Shown: positions 22,557-35,661 of the stretch, piece after piece
Position numbering within the stretch: position 1 is the first letter of the stretch
Layout: the number at the start of each line of letters is the position of its first letter
Assembly: GCA_013397795.1 (NCBI GenBank)
Contig: VZTJ01005911.1
Span: 241,514-305,513, forward strand
Length of the DNA stretch: 64,000 nt
Direction: 5' to 3'
Source of the DNA: Orthonyx spaldingii
Lineage: Eukaryota > Chordata > Aves > Passeriformes > Orthonychidae
Notes under the pieces: model-generated
Told to the model about the DNA's origin: nothing
What the model saw: the letters and a program-made list of their open reading frames with translations, nothing else
Database searches by the model: none
Translations under genes and position numbers: made by a program

Positions 22557-24746
22557 TGAGGTGCTCTAAACCCCACTAAAATACCACTACCCAGCTACAA
22601 AACACCTCTGATGAGCTCTGAAAGAGTTGTTGTAACATCCCCTGAGTTATATGTTTTAAAATCTTTTAACTGATTCTAAAACACTCCAGAGTGCTAAACC
22701 AGTGTGGACTTCTTTAAAGAGCTCCACAATACTCTAGAAAGCTTAAAGAGCTCTCAAATGCACCACACTGCTCTACAGCCCATCTCAACAGCTCTAAAAC
22801 TATTCTAATTGGCTACAAACAACAGTGAGAAGTCATAAATTCCTCTAAAATTTTCACTCTGAAAATCCTCTAAAAAACACTATTACCATTTATGCTTAAA
22901 GTAGCAGTAAAATGCTTCAAAATAGATCTCAAGCCCTTCTTAGTTTCCTTGCAACTGCTCTAGAACTCTTTTCTGCAGTTCTGGAATTCCTGCTTAGAGA
23001 CAGTGCTAAAACTTCTGAAGCCCTCTAAAACCTCTCTGAACTGCTCTAAGGTGATCTAAACCCCTATAAACAGTTTCAAGCAGCCCTAAAGTCCTGTGAA
23101 GTGTGCCAGAACTCCTGCAAAGTACTAAACTCCTTTAGCTCTTCTAAACCTTTTCTCAACACCTCAGAGCTCCCCTAAACTAAAGCTGCTCTATGTTGCT
23201 GTAAGCAGCACTAATATGTCTCTAAATGCATTTAAAATGCCTCTAAATCTCTACTGTGCAACTCTCAACTCCTCCAGGCAGCTTTAAAATTCCTCTGAAG
23301 AGCTCAAAGCAGCTCTAAAACCCTTTTATGCCAATCTGTGACTCTTACAGAGTTCTAAGGAGCTCTAAACCTCTCCAGGCTAATGTAAAGCTTCTCTGGT
23401 GTGCTGTCAACACCATGAAGTAGTGCTAAAACTGCCTTAAAATACTCAGAAAATCTTGTGGACTTCCTCTAAATGGCTCTATAGAGCACTGAATTGTCTG
23501 TGAACTTCCAGAAAGACACTGGTGCTTTGGGGAGCTGGAAGAGGTTGCAAGAGCTGGAACTATTGAGCCTGGAGAAAGAGAAATTACCCATGGGAAGAGT
23601 GTAGAGAAAGGGGATTTCTGGAAGATGAGACTAAGAAAAGGAAATGCACGTGCTTTGTGAGGAGCTGCTAATAAGGTCAAGCCCCAGAGAAAGTGATATC
23701 TGCATGCAAACAGCCCACAGTGAGCATATTTTTGACTGGAGGAGGAATACCACAGCCCCAAACTCCTGAGGTTATTATGTGAATACATGAAGAATGTGCT
23801 CCTGGATCACACAACGGGGGATTGTTCTCTCTGCAGGCTCTCAAAACATGCTCTAATGGAAGATCTGAAAGTGCACACTGAAGACAATTTCTAAATTTTT
23901 TTAAAAAAAGTTTATTGCTGTGGATCTGCTCATAAGTTCATCTGTTCAAACAAGTACCTTGTTTTATGGGATGCTAGTAGTCCACTGGTCAGATCTACTG
24001 GGAGCAGATTTGAATCCTGGCCCAGCTGCAGTTCTGGTGGGACAGGGAGGATTGTGCTGTGCATGACTGTCATGGAGCCCACACTCCACACTGGACATGG
24101 TACACATCTGGTAAAACCACATCTTGGGCTGCATGTGAGGAGCAGATAGCCTGAGCTCCATTTGCCTGTCTCACACAGAGACACGGATCCGTCCATCTGT
24201 CCCAGAGCAGGGACACTGCGCCGTCATTGGGAGTGCTTCCAGCACATCAGCAGGGCTGAAAGGACAACATTAGGTGAGATATTTGGAAGAAATTCCTCCC
24301 TGCCAGGGTGGTGAGGCACAGGCTGCCCAGAGAAGCTGTGACTGCGCCATCCCTGCGAAGTGTCCAAGGTCAGGTTGCCTGGGGCTTGGAGCAACCTGGG
24401 ATAGTGGAAGGTGTCCCTGTGCATGGCAGGGGGTGGCACTGGGTGACCTTTTAAGGTCCCTTCTGACCCAAATCATTCCAAGATTTTACGTTTGTCTCCA
24501 TCCTGTTATTTATTAATATTTAAAATTTCATTTGTTTATATATTGAAGTCTGTAGATAACGATGAATAACCCAAACCAACCTTATTTCTTGCACAAAGCG
24601 TGGGCAGTAGGAGTCCGCGGGGGTGGCGGCTGTGCTGAGGGGCCATGAGGGGCTGCGGGGGGAAGGCTGGACATGGGGAGGCTGGGCTGTGCACGGGCTG
24701 GGCGGAGGAAGGCTGGACATGGGGAGGCTGGGCTGTGCACGGGCTG
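22557..24746 (+). repeat. 2.19 kb direct duplication, copy 2
   Basis: It begins tgaggtgctctaaacc as at 20366 and runs without visible difference to gggctg at 24746, then continues into unique sequence leading to the NPL promoter. Lack of divergence plus the single N suggests either a haplotype duplication error or a very recent event. Confidence 0.95.
24272..24487 (+). mobile_element. CR1 LINE 3' fragment (within copy 2)
   Basis: This is the same plus-strand CR1 tail as at 22081-22296, at the constant offset of 2191. Confidence 0.9.
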
Positions 24747-24815
24747 TGCGGAGGAAGGCTGGACATGGGGAGGCTGGGCTGTGCACGGGCTGGGCGGAGG
24801 AAGGCTGGGCTGAGC
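24657..24815. repeat. 46-bp GC-rich minisatellite, three units and a partial
   Basis: The unit starts ggctggacatggggaggctg and contains ggctgtgcacgggctg and cggaggaa. It is repeated three times with one variant (ggctgtgcgg for ggctgggcgg), then degenerates. It lies immediately 5' of the NPL CpG-rich first exon. The copy before the N holds only two units. Confidence 0.9.
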
Positions 24816-24960
24816 AGGGCTGGCTGTGCAGAGCCCTCAGCTGCTGCCGCGGCTCCCGGCGCTGTCCCCGCCTCCTGCCCGCCCGGCCGTTCCCACACCG
24901 CCGCTGGAGCAGCTGCTGCGGCCCATCGAGGTGAGGGGGAGCCGGGGCGGACTCCCCGCC
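24815..24960 (+). promoter_or_regulatory. NPL CpG-rich promoter and non-coding first exon
   Basis: The sequence is GC- and CpG-rich, and a clear donor (cccatcgag|gtgaggg) lies at 24930/24931. The next plus-strand coding exon begins about 180 bp downstream, so this is probably the first non-coding exon of NPL. The start site is not defined; no TATA box is obvious. Confidence 0.6.
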
Positions 24961-25120
24961 GTCCGTGCCCTCGGGAAGGGCTCGGAGCCCCTGTCTGTGC
25001 AGAACCGCCCTCCCTGCCCGCCGGGCTCTGCTGCACAGCCCGCGGGGTTTTTACCCTTTCACAGAAGCACTCGAACAGAGATGGTAATCGCTTTGATACC
25101 TTTTTTTCCCCAGCAGCTCG

Positions 25121-28100
25121 ATGACACCCCGAAAGAAGTTAGAGGGTCTTGTAGCTGCTACCATCACTCCAATGACTCCGGATGGGTGAGCTATCAAAGC
25201 TGCACTGATTACTGTTTCCTTCCACCCCTATTTTCCTTCTTTCTTACTGGGAACTGATCTGCTTGCTTTCTCGCTTTTTTTTTTTTTTATTAAGTCAGAT
25301 CTCTGATAGGGGTTTCGGGAACTATTAAATTGGTCCCACTAGGACCAGAGTGAGATTCCCTTGTCTCTGCTTCCTTCTGTTGCCAGCAGGTGCTGTGGGT
25401 CTGTGTTTGGAGAGTTTGGATCGGTCTCATTGCTCCTTTTCTGTTGCTTTGTAGGTGCAAATTAAATCATAGTACAGTTACACGTGTATAGCATTGCAGT
25501 GTTTTCACGTTTGTTAAGGAAAATTGCAGTCCTAGTTAAAAAGAGCTCTTGAGAGCTAGAAAATAATTGTCAGAATCTGAAGGCCTTTTAGACTTCTCTC
25601 TTCCTTAGCTAAGTCATGCATGCAGTCACGTGTGTGTATGTGTGCATGGAATTAGTCTAAACTTGAAGAAAATACTGCAAGGACAGCACAGTTTTGAAAA
25701 TAACATCAAATTGAAACTTGAAATTCAGCTTTCTTCAGAGCAGGGGTGGCAAACAGAAGCTTCCTCACTGCATTTTGATGTTGCAAGACCGAGTTGTTTG
25801 GAGTCAGCAGAGAACCCTGAGCTCTCGTGGGGGACGTGTCAGGATCTATACGTGCTTTTGAGAGAGACACTGGAGATTTGCTAGTACAGATTTCCAGAAG
25901 TGAACTTTAAGTGCTGAAAAGCATGGCTCCATCCCAGTCAGGGAACTCATTCCATTGCAGTCACTGCTTTGATTCTTGCTTTAAAGGAAATTTATTTCTG
26001 ATTTTATTTTTTATTACGACTCAAATTTATTGCAACATGGTATTTAGAGAATGACCTGAGACTGCATGGTCCTTGTCAGACATGTTCTGGGAAGGCATCT
26101 ATGGAATTTGGAGTGTTGTGTAAAACCAATCAAGGCATCAGAATTGACTTCTAGACTATAGGGTTGGTCTGTATTTTTGACAAATGAAAACAACAGTGTA
26201 AGATACATTAGTAAACAAAATACGTTTGTCTTGCAGAGAAGATAACCCAAGAATTCTATTTCCCCTGTTTCCCAGGGAATTCTGTTGCTCTCTTCATCCT
26301 TTCATGAGAGAGAGGTCAAAGTCGCATCCGGTGGTTGCCAGCACTCTCTGTATCCAGCAGTTATAACCATCCAGCAGTTTAACCATTTGCCAGCATTTGC
26401 ACAAATAACTTTGTGCTCTCAAGAGGACTCCTGTTTCCCTCAAAAGAGGAAAAGGTTTTAGTGCCTCACGTTCTCTCATATCTCCAAAAAAAGTTCTTTG
26501 CTGTGACAAGCCTGCAGTAATTCCCAATAAAGGTTTGGAACAGCAAATTACCTGTCAGGAGGAAGAGAAACTGGAAGAGAGAATTCAAGGCTGAGCTGCT
26601 ACCTCAGATGTTAAATAGATGTCAAAGGTTTCCTATGTCTGGGTAATCTGTGTGTGTACAAATGGAAGGCTTCAAAACACATGGGTTTTTTTTGGTTTCT
26701 TAATCACTAAGTTTAAAATAACTGTGGGTGGGGACTTAATGGTTGCTGTGGTTCCTTTTATTGCAGACAAATTAACCTCCCAGTGATTCATCAGTACGTG
26801 GATTATCTGGTAAATGAGCAGAATGTGAAGAACGTTTTTGGTACGTGTTTTTTGACAGAAACTGTGTTACAGTCCTTTTGCCTGGATGGGAATCCTGTAT
26901 CCTCCCTACCTGATAGGAGCTGTAGTGGGAGGGATCATCCTGGCCATTTATATTCACCAGTGGAGAGAGTGCAAGAGGTACTTCAGGCATCTGGTTTTGC
27001 CCACACCCCATTTCTGTGGGGGATAAAATAAGCGTTGCCTTCATAAGGTGACATTCCCAGAGATGAATGGATATAATGTTGTGTTGACAGAGAAGACTCA
27101 TCTGACTGATTCTTCCCAACTCAGAAATGTTAGTTCTTGTCTTCAAGTGAAACTGATGTGTGTAGTTGAGGCCTCAGCCAGTGTGTTGTGTTTTGTTGTG
27201 TTGAAACAGTGAATGGCACAACAGGAGAAGGCCTGTCCCTTAGCATCCAGGAGAGGAAGCAGTTGGCAGAAGAGTGGATGTGCCAGGGAAAAGACAAGTG
27301 AGTAAATGAAAGGGAATGGGGGATTCCAGATCTTGTGTTATAATAATGCCTGATTGCAAAACCAGGTTCGCTGATGCCTTTTTTCTTTAGTATTTTGTCG
27401 TTGGGCTTTGTTCCACAGCTCCTTGATCACAGAAGTATGTTTTTGTCACTGCCAAATTACACACCACTTAGCTGGTGTCTGTTTCTGTTGCTTAGAGAGC
27501 TTGCAAGAGTCCTTCTCTTTGGTACACTGAGAGGTGGGGGGACGAGAAGGGCTTGGAAAAGAAGGGCTGTGCCCTTTGTTTCGTCTTGAGAAGAAATGAA
27601 AATAAAGAGCATTTCTGAACCTTTTAATGTATTACATTATTTAGTGTGGCTGAAGCTGAGATGTCAGGTGCTTAACTGCTTCCTTAAAGGTGGAAAATTA
27701 GTGACAGAAGAAAGAATTCAATCTGGATCTGCAGCTGTGTATCCAATTGCAGCTTCATTCTCCCTTTCTTGTACCTGTCATAGTCTTATACCTTTCACTG
27801 CTGCCTTTCTTTTGGATGCTGGATCAGAGGATGTGCAGAGGAGGAGGTGTTTTGGGGGAGAAGGAAAATGAGCAGAAAGAAACTGGTGTGAAGGATCACA
27901 GCCTTCAGATCCATAGCCTTTATATCCATATCTCCTGTGGATATAAAGGAGGAAAACAGCAATGGGATTGATGGTCTGGAACATGGAGGATTCCCTTGGC
28001 AGGAGCAGACAAGCAGTTAAAGGTGCTGCTGTGAGGTTGAACTCTTCTGATAGGTGTGCAGAGAAATAGGTTTAGAAAGTAAAGATATACTTTGGTTTCC

Positions 28101-31100
28101 TTTACTCTTCCCAGCCTCCCCTTAAATCCTTGATGCCTAAATTTCAATTTCCTAATAAAATGCTGATTCATCCCTCCTGACAGCCTTGCAAGTACAACAG
28201 CAAGAAGTCACATGTGATTAATGTTTACAAATGTGTTTTCTTTCTTCCACTACTGGCTGCTTGTCACTGTCAGCATTTTCCCCATGTTTCTGCTCATCAA
28301 ATCAACACAGGCTTGACTCTTTTTTTTTAGTTTCTTGTTCTGTGGCTACCTGGGCTGAAGCGAGTCATTTTGGCAGCCTGGTAGTTTTTCACCGTCACTG
28401 AAACCTCCCCAAAATATTCTGAATTTGTTTTTTTGTGCAGATTGGACCATGTGATCATTCATGTGGGAGCACTGAATCTGCCAGAGTGCCAAGAGCTGGT
28501 GTGTATATGATATTTTCACTCTGTGTGTGATACATAGAAGCAGATGTACCCTCAGATACTTTCCACTCTATCTTTTACAGGCAAGACATGCAACAGCCAT
28601 AGGTGCTGATGGCATTGCTGTCATAGCCCCCTTCTTCTTCAAACCCACAAACAAAGGTGAGTAGATGTGATTGCTGAGGCCTTTTTATTGCCCTCCCAAC
28701 CTTCATCGTAGATAAAGGATTAATACCATCTACCTTCTTTGGAAAACATTCTGCCGATAATGTTTGCTCACCTGTAATGGAAAAGCGAAACCTGCAAGAA
28801 GCATTTTTTAAAGATGAGAGCAGAATTGTCCTGGTAAGAAGTGGGAAGCATGTCTTTTGGGATGTATTTTGTTAGCCTTTTGTAAAAAGAAGAGTCGCTT
28901 TTGGAAAGAGTAGTTAACTAGTCCGTGTTCTGAATCGATAGTTTGGGGTTCACGCTTGATCTGGGCCACACTAGGAAGCAGCTGGTTCCATGCTGACCCT
29001 TGCTGGGCACTGACCAAGTTGAGAAACTGCTGACACACAGGTGTGACTCTTGTTACTGATGTGGTAAGTTTTGGTTCTGTCTGTCTAAGGTTACCTCAAA
29101 ACTTACAAACTTGAGTATTTTGTCCTTAAGATATTGAGAATAATATAAAAGAACCACCTGAAGTGGAGGTTTGTAAAAGAAATACTCAAAAGTTGTCAGA
29201 ATGAATTCTGAATGGAAATGTTCATATGAAAGCACCGGAAGAAACCAGAGTAAGCTGCCAGAATGGCTGATAGTGACAGCCAGAACACAATCAGTGGCAA
29301 TCAGATTGGTACTCACAGAGGAATAGCACAAAAATCAGCAGAAACCTCGCTGAGAGTCAGACGACAGTGAGGGTTCAGCATTGTTTATTTTTTGCCATTC
29401 TTCTTCCTTCTGTGTCAATGAGAAAATTGCCTAAGATCTGTGAAGGATCCGATGAGCAAGATTCTTGGGAAGAATGTCAACCATAACAACTCTTTGATTC
29501 CTAAAATGGTGCAAAAAAAAGTTGTCCAAAACCCTGTTCATCATCCTCACCAAGCAATACCCCAGGGAGGTGAACATGAACTTGATCCCTTGTCTTCTGT
29601 TGCACACAAGTGATCTTGCTGAGACCACTTGGCACACAGGTCCAGCACACGTGACAGCAAGCCTGAGTTACACCTGTAAGAGAATGAGTGTGACCTACTG
29701 AAACTGGTTTGGTTTAAAAGAAGTATTGTCTTTGCCTTTCTTAAGGTTTATGTCACATTTAATGTTTTATGACATGTGAAGGGTTTTGTGTGACTTGGTG
29801 TGTGTCGTGCACAAGCTGAGGCCTCTCCACAGCCCCCATGCTGTGAATCTGAACTGTGTCTCTCTATGGACAGTCTCCTTCTCTTACGGGATACCTGATG
29901 GTTTCCTTCTAGATGAGCTGGTTGCTTTCTTGCAGAAGGTTGCATCTGAAGCCCCTGAGGTTCCATTTTATTACTATCACATTCCTCCTCTGACGGGTGT
30001 GAAGAGTAAGTATAGAATACAGATCTTTGGTTATTTGCTCTGGACAGCAGGTTATGTGGTGTTTCTGAATGCATTAATTTATATTTAGTCTTAAATATGT
30101 TGTTTTTGGTTCATTCCTAAACTTTTTCTGATCTGGTAGAAGAGTCTTACTCTTTGTTGTCTTACCCCATGCCTTAGAGCTGTATAGTTTACTAGGCTTA
30201 GGCTGAAAGTGAACAACTTGTAAAATATGAACTCTTTCTCTTGGGGAAAAGGCTGGGAACTTCCCCAGAACAGACCTGTGTTCCCTCATATGAGATTGCT
30301 GTTCTGCACAGTTCGTGTGGAAGAGTTGCTGGATGGGATAAAAGCACAGATCCCCACCTTCCAGGGCGTGAAGTTCAGCGACACGGACCTCTTGGACCTG
30401 GCACAGTGCATAAACAAGAATGAAACAAGGGAGTTTGAATTTCTTTATGGGGTGGATGAGGTAAGAGGCTTCTTTTAAAAGTAATTTCTTCTAAGGCACT
30501 CTCTTCCTTCGGCCTTGGGGAAGAAGTAACCTTGGACACTCAGTGCAAGGCAGTTTTGCTGCTCCCTCCCACCACACCTTTTTTTCCTTGATTTTATTAC
30601 ATGAAGTAATTTTTTTTTTACTTTTTTTCCTCCCTTCACCCCAAACTAGCAACTGTTGGGTGCTCTGGCAGTAGGGGCAAATGGAGCTGTTGGAAGGTCA
30701 GTATGGCTCAGACTCCTTCCCCTCACACATACACTGACTGTGCTGTTTTATCTTCTGCTATCTGCATGGTATTTCCCTGACTGTCTTCAGTCATGGCAAT
30801 GGAGGATTTTGCAGGATAGGGATGTGCAAACAGACACATAATCTAGCCTCAATCCTAGTGATGGGACAGTCCTATAACCTGGGATCTCAGATTACATTCC
30901 TTTGGGTGATTATTGCTGCGGTTTCTAAGCTGACCCAAAGGTTTAATGTAGTTTTTATCCTCATGGCAACTTTTGAAGTAGGTAATCACTTCTATCTTCA
31001 TTGAGTGAGGAACCAAAACCCAGAGAGGGTAAAATCGTTAGTTCACATGAGCAGTCTGTGAGGAAAAGGGCTGTGCTGAGTTTAATTTCTAATTTATCCT

Positions 31101-33766
31101 CTGCCCCCTCATATCAGGCTGATTAGATGAATTACTGTGTGATATCTGTGTTCCCATCTAGGCAATGCATTCAACGAAGATGCAACTGGAAAATTAAGTG
31201 ATTGACTTTCCTTATTGTCTGATGATGTCTTTTTATTTTTAATTTTGAAAAGCACTTCCATTTGAAAAGATCTGGGAAGAGAAATCTGCTCTCTAATTCT
31301 TCCATGGAGCTTGGCATACTTCAGATGCTTGACAGTAGATTGCATCACACATAGATTGCACAAATTTCTCTCATAATAATGACAATATCAGCAGTAAAAG
31401 CCTGTGGTTACATCTTTTGTTTCATTGGTTTTAAGTTCCTCCTTTGCATTTACCAATTCTATTTTTGGTTTGTTTTTTTTGACAGTACATACAACTATTT
31501 GGGCCGACAAACCAATCTGATGTTGCAAGCCTTTGCAAAGCCAGACCTTGCCTTGGCCCAGAAGTATCAGGTACAGCATCTTCCCTTCTTTCTCTTTGAG
31601 CTTTACTGTGGCTGTTCTCCTTATGGTTCTGTCATCCATACCAAGGCAGCTTTATTAAAGAAAAACTCTTTCATCTCCAACCATCCTTTTTGTTATTCAT
31701 CCCTCCTCACTTTTTTGACCATTCCTTCCTTACTACACTGCCTTTTAACCAAGATCTGCCTCACTTACCTTCAACTCTCTAATCTCATCCACGTAAGTGA
31801 GAAATGGTCTGGTCTTTTTCCTTGAACAAACCCATGGTGGCCAAGCCCCTTGACTAGGAGTATTCTGGGGATAGCCTACATGATGTAGGGCAGAAAACTG
31901 TGCAAAATCAGCTCTCCTTTCACCCCTCTTGTCTTGAGCAGTTTGAAGATTTGTGAGGACTTCTGAGCTATGGCATATGAATGAGAGACACAAGTCAGAG
32001 AGCAAGTGTATCTGTTTTACTGCCAAGTTAAGACAGTATTTATACATTTTAGTGTGAGAAAACGGTGTGAGAAGCTGTGTCTCAGCACTTTGCTCAGAAC
32101 TGGTTGCAGACCACAATAAATCCATCGGTTATTAGTTTCTTCTCAGGGCCAGGTCAGCAGCACAGGATGCCTGTCCTGCTTTCAGGTTTTTGTGTGATCA
32201 GCATCCTTCTTTGCTCCATTCTTTGCTGCTTCAGCCATCTGTAACAGTGGCTTCCTGTGCAATTTCACATCCTGTGCATTCCCACACTGAGCCATCAGTA
32301 TGCAATCTATACCCAATGTTTCTATGGGACATTTGTGGTATCCCTCCCCTATTCCAATGGAATTCAATTAGTATTTCCCAGAGACTGGCCAGGTGGCCAA
32401 GGACTTTTCTCAAAGCTGTGCAACAGTTATATAAGATACAAATATAGTAGCTTTACATGCTTTGACACCTTCAAATTTGAGGATGTTAATAAATTACTGT
32501 TGGTCTTTTCTAGTTTCTCACTGGGGAATTTCTCAATTTTGTTATCAAACTGGGTAAGTAAACTGGATAAACACTGCCTGTTTCCCCCATTATGTCTAAA
32601 AATGTAAAGTTTGTGCTCCTCAAACTTGTGTTGCTGTACTCTTAGAACTTCCTTCCTGAAAGATTTTGCAGTGAAAAACTGCTGCATCTACTCTTTCCCA
32701 GCTTAGTAGCAGTTGGGAGCTCAACAAAGGGAGCTGACCAAGCATCCCTGACAGATTCCACTCTCCCTTCCTTCCTTCTGCTGTGAAATCTCAGATATAA
32801 AGCTGTGACTGTGATTTAGCCTTGTTCTTATCCTGAGTCTTTCTGTAGGTTGCTTTTCTTGTTAGGTTTTTTTCCTTCCATCTCCAAAAGCTCATTTCTA
32901 GCTTTATTTTTACAGTATTTTTTCTGGTGGTGCCCAAGCTCTGATACTTCTCTCTCCTGCCTTGCTGTAATTTAACATGAATTTTGTTGAAGGCTGTACA
33001 AGGCCAAAACAGTTTAAAATGGAATGATTTCTGAAAACAAAATCAAGTTTAAATATAAAAAGCAATTAAAACCAACAAAGTGGTGTAGGGAGACTGAAAC
33101 ATACAGGAAATGTTTAAATTAAATTATATCAGACATTTAATGAAGAGAACTGTTCACTGTGGGTTTGCTGTACATATGCAAGCCCTGATGAGTCTTGCTG
33201 AGCTTTAGAGCCTGGTGGTATTTCTTGGGTTCAAAGTCAGAGGAACTGCATTATTTTTTAGCCTTATAGATAAAGAGGCAAACTTCCATAGGTACATAAG
33301 GAGTCATGAACTATGGACAGAGATCAGGATGTCACTACTCCCAAGGCCTGGCTCTGTGTGAGTCTGCATCGGGGGATGCCTACATATGAATAAATGTAGT
33401 AAGTAGGTGTAATTTTTTCTGCAGCGTCGTTCCTGTCTGCAAACACAGTTACCTCTTTTCAATTACACTCTTCTTGCTTCCAAGAAGTGCTTGAAGCCTG
33501 GTTGATGCTGGATTACACAGAAAATCTATGCTGCTGCTTTTTTGGACACCTGTATTGAGGCTGCTTTAAGGAAAGTGGTCTGCAAATATCCTGATTTTGC
33601 TTTTGTCTACCCAGGTTTTGGTGTTGCACAGACTAAAGCTGTAATGACTTTTGTTTCTGGCATTCCCATGGGACCTCCACGGCTTCCACTTGTTGATGCC
33701 TCCAGTGAGTTCATCGTCAAGGCCAAAGCCAAGCTGGACAGCATTGTGTGGCCTGATGGTGATTGA
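25121..33766 (+). CDS. NPL: N-acetylneuraminate lyase, 308 aa, 11 coding exons
   Basis: This cytosolic class I aldolase cleaves sialic acid to N-acetylmannosamine and pyruvate. Coding exons are 25121-25185, 26767-26840, 27210-27297, 28441-28498, 28581-28656, 29913-30005, 30312-30460, 30650-30696, 31486-31570, 32514-32553 and 33615-33766. All have GT/AG borders and consistent phase (927 nt with stop). The protein starts MTPRKKLEGLVAATITPMT. The substrate loop NGTTGEG lies at residues 48-54, the catalytic tyrosine in YYYHIP near 142, and the Schiff-base lysine in FQGVKFSDTDLL near 172. SGIPMGPPRLPL is near the C-terminus. Human NPL is 320 aa, so the C-tail is slightly shorter. The 40-nt exon 10 (FLTGEFLNFVIKLG) is easily missed. 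AATAAA at 34101 is the likely polyadenylation signal. No lesions are seen. Confidence 0.95.
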
Positions 33767-33767
33767 T

Positions 33768-33875
33768 CATAGAATCATGCAATCATTAAGGTTCAGAAAG
33801 ACCTCTAAGATCATCAGGTCCAACCATTAACCTGACACTCCTGGGTCCACCACTAAGCCGCATCCCCAAGTGCCA
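33768..33875 (-). mobile_element. CR1 LINE fragment in NPL 3'UTR
   Basis: Directly after the NPL stop, catagaatcatgcaatcatt and aagacctctaagatcatcag match a CR1 3' end on the minus strand. The NPL 3'UTR therefore likely contains antisense CR1 sequence. Confidence 0.8.
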
Positions 33876-34100
33876 CATCTGTGATGTTGTTCACTTCCAC
33901 GTCGATCTGGAGGTTCCTTTTCTGGGATTCTCTGCCATGTGGCACATGCCCCACATGATGGGCTAGAATTCATTTCAGGGAACTGGCAGTGTGCCCAAGC
34001 CCCTTCCTGTTAGGGCTGGCTTTGCTGGGGCACATGTGGCCTGACATTTTACACTGCTCCCCTGGAGCTCTGCACATTCCATGTCTGACCAGGATTGTTT

Positions 34101-34106
34101 AATAAA
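34101..34106 (+). terminator. Probable NPL polyadenylation signal
   Basis: AATAAA occurs 335 bp past the stop codon, in gtttaataaaaaatag. It is the first canonical hexamer downstream of the stop. Confidence 0.6.
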
Positions 34107-34517
34107 AAATAGCAAATTTTTCGCAGATGGAGGAGAGGGCTGATGACTTTTGCCTAGAAAGGAGGAAGATCTGTCTCTACCCCCTCTCAGCTGGATGGTG
34201 TTTTGTCCTCTCCATGAGGAGACTACATTGTGGGTTTAAACAACAGTATGATGCCATCAGGTTGCTCAGGCTGGTATCTATTCATCAGAGTCACCAGGAC
34301 ACTGTCTGTGCATGTAAAATCCTGCTTCTGTCTGTTTTCTGTGTTAATACACCTTAATGCAAAATTTAAAAAAGAAATCCCTTTTGTAAGAGCAAGCTTT
34401 GGATCACTAATAAATATGTATTTCTCAATTTTTTTCCTTAGGACAGAAACAAAGCCATGATTGAGCTGTGCACCTCCATGTAGCAGTTCAGAATGCTGTC
34501 ATGTGGGTTAGGAAGGC

Positions 34518-34639
34518 ATAGAATCATAGAAACCTAGAATGGTTTGGGATGGAAGGGACCTTAAAACCATCCTGTTCCATCCCCTGCCATGGGCCGGGAC
34601 ACCTTGCACTATCCCAGGTCGCACCAAGCCCTGTCCAAC
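34518..34639 (-). mobile_element. CR1 LINE, 3' part (split by ERV)
   Basis: Starting at agaatcatagaaacctagaa, this runs as a minus-strand CR1 up to ccctgtccaac. It resumes at 42040 (ctggtcttgaacgc) on the other side of the ERV. Removing the ERV and one copy of CAAC restores a continuous CR1. Confidence 0.9.
34636..34639. repeat. ERV target-site duplication (left)
   Basis: CAAC immediately precedes the 5' LTR and is repeated after the 3' LTR at 42036-42039. Four-base duplications are typical of gammaretrovirus-like integrases. Confidence 0.85.
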
Positions 34640-35661
34640 TGATGCTATTTTAGTTTTGGCCTTTTTTCCTTATATATTCTATTCTTTGCACATATATTTG
34701 TAACTATTGTATTAGTGACTAGTTTTGCCAGTAGTTTTCCATGCCCTTTCCTAAGCAAGAAGACAAAACAGACTGCAGAGCTTCAAGCCCCAGGGGCACA
34801 AAGCCCTTATCCTATCTTGGTTCTTCCTGGGAACCAAGGTTGAGAACAAGGTCTTCGAGACACATTTTCGTGAACAAAGTACCACTGGTACCAAGGTGGG
34901 AGCTCCAGAGAAGGGGCTTGCCTGGGGGGGAATTACATCATGTTATAAATGACCCTGACCCCAAGTGGGAATGAGTTATAAAAAGTTTATTGAGAACAAA
35001 TAAAAATCAGCAAAGCGAAAAAAAGGGACAGCGGTGGGAGCGTGGCAACCACCAGAGGCTCGCTCACGAAATGGCGGCTCCACCTTTTATACTTCTGGTG
35101 TTGCAGCAGCCTCATGTATATTCATTTTGGTTTTACATAGTCCCACCCCTTGGCACTGTTTTTTTGGCATCGTTGTAGTCTCATCCCGGTGTCGTCAAGG
35201 GTCAAAAGTCTGTCCAGCAACAGCCCGTCCAAATGCAAACTCCTAAGCCCACATGGCAACACATGAAACCATCTTCATAAAACCAACCTCACAGCCGTGT
35301 TATCACAACAACAACCTCCCCTTATAACATCTTAAAATTAACAACATTAATGACTCCCCAACATACATTATTATTCCAATATCAGCAACATTACAATATT
35401 CAACATCAACTCTAACACTTTGCAAAAGCCAACTTTCATTAACTTGTTTCTCACAATCATCACTTGTACTCCTAATTGGTGGTTTTTATAAATTTTACTA
35501 ATTTCCTAAAACCTGTAAAGCTGTATGCACCCCCATGGGGGGTGGGCTTTTGTGGACATTCTTCCATAGCTGCTCCTGGAGCTCCAATAAAGATCCACTT
35601 TTATATTACCTCCTATATTGATATCATCTCGAGTTTCATTTCTAGGTTAGAAAAGGCAACA
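34640..35661 (+). mobile_element. ERV 5' LTR (with a nested insertion)
   Basis: The LTR begins tgatgctatttt and ends aaaaggcaaca (TG...CA). It is about 503 bp once a 515-bp nested element and its 4-bp duplication are removed. An AATAAA lies in ctccaataaagatcc near the 3' side. It aligns with the 3' LTR at 41141-42035 with roughly one difference per 15 bases by eye, so the provirus is not recent. A PBS-like tggcaccccagatgggac follows at 35669; I could not assign its tRNA. Confidence 0.9.
34941..35455 (-). mobile_element. Solo LTR inserted in the ERV 5' LTR
   Basis: A 515-bp unit absent from the 3' LTR is flanked by 4-bp repeats ATCA (34937-34940 and 35456-35459). Read on the minus strand it begins TGTGAGAAAC and ends TTATAACA. 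It has a TATA-like gtataaaagg (35092-35083) and AATAAA (34991-34986) in LTR order. A gccgccattt motif (YY1-like) sits downstream of the TATA box. No internal region accompanies it, so it is a solo LTR. Confidence 0.85.
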
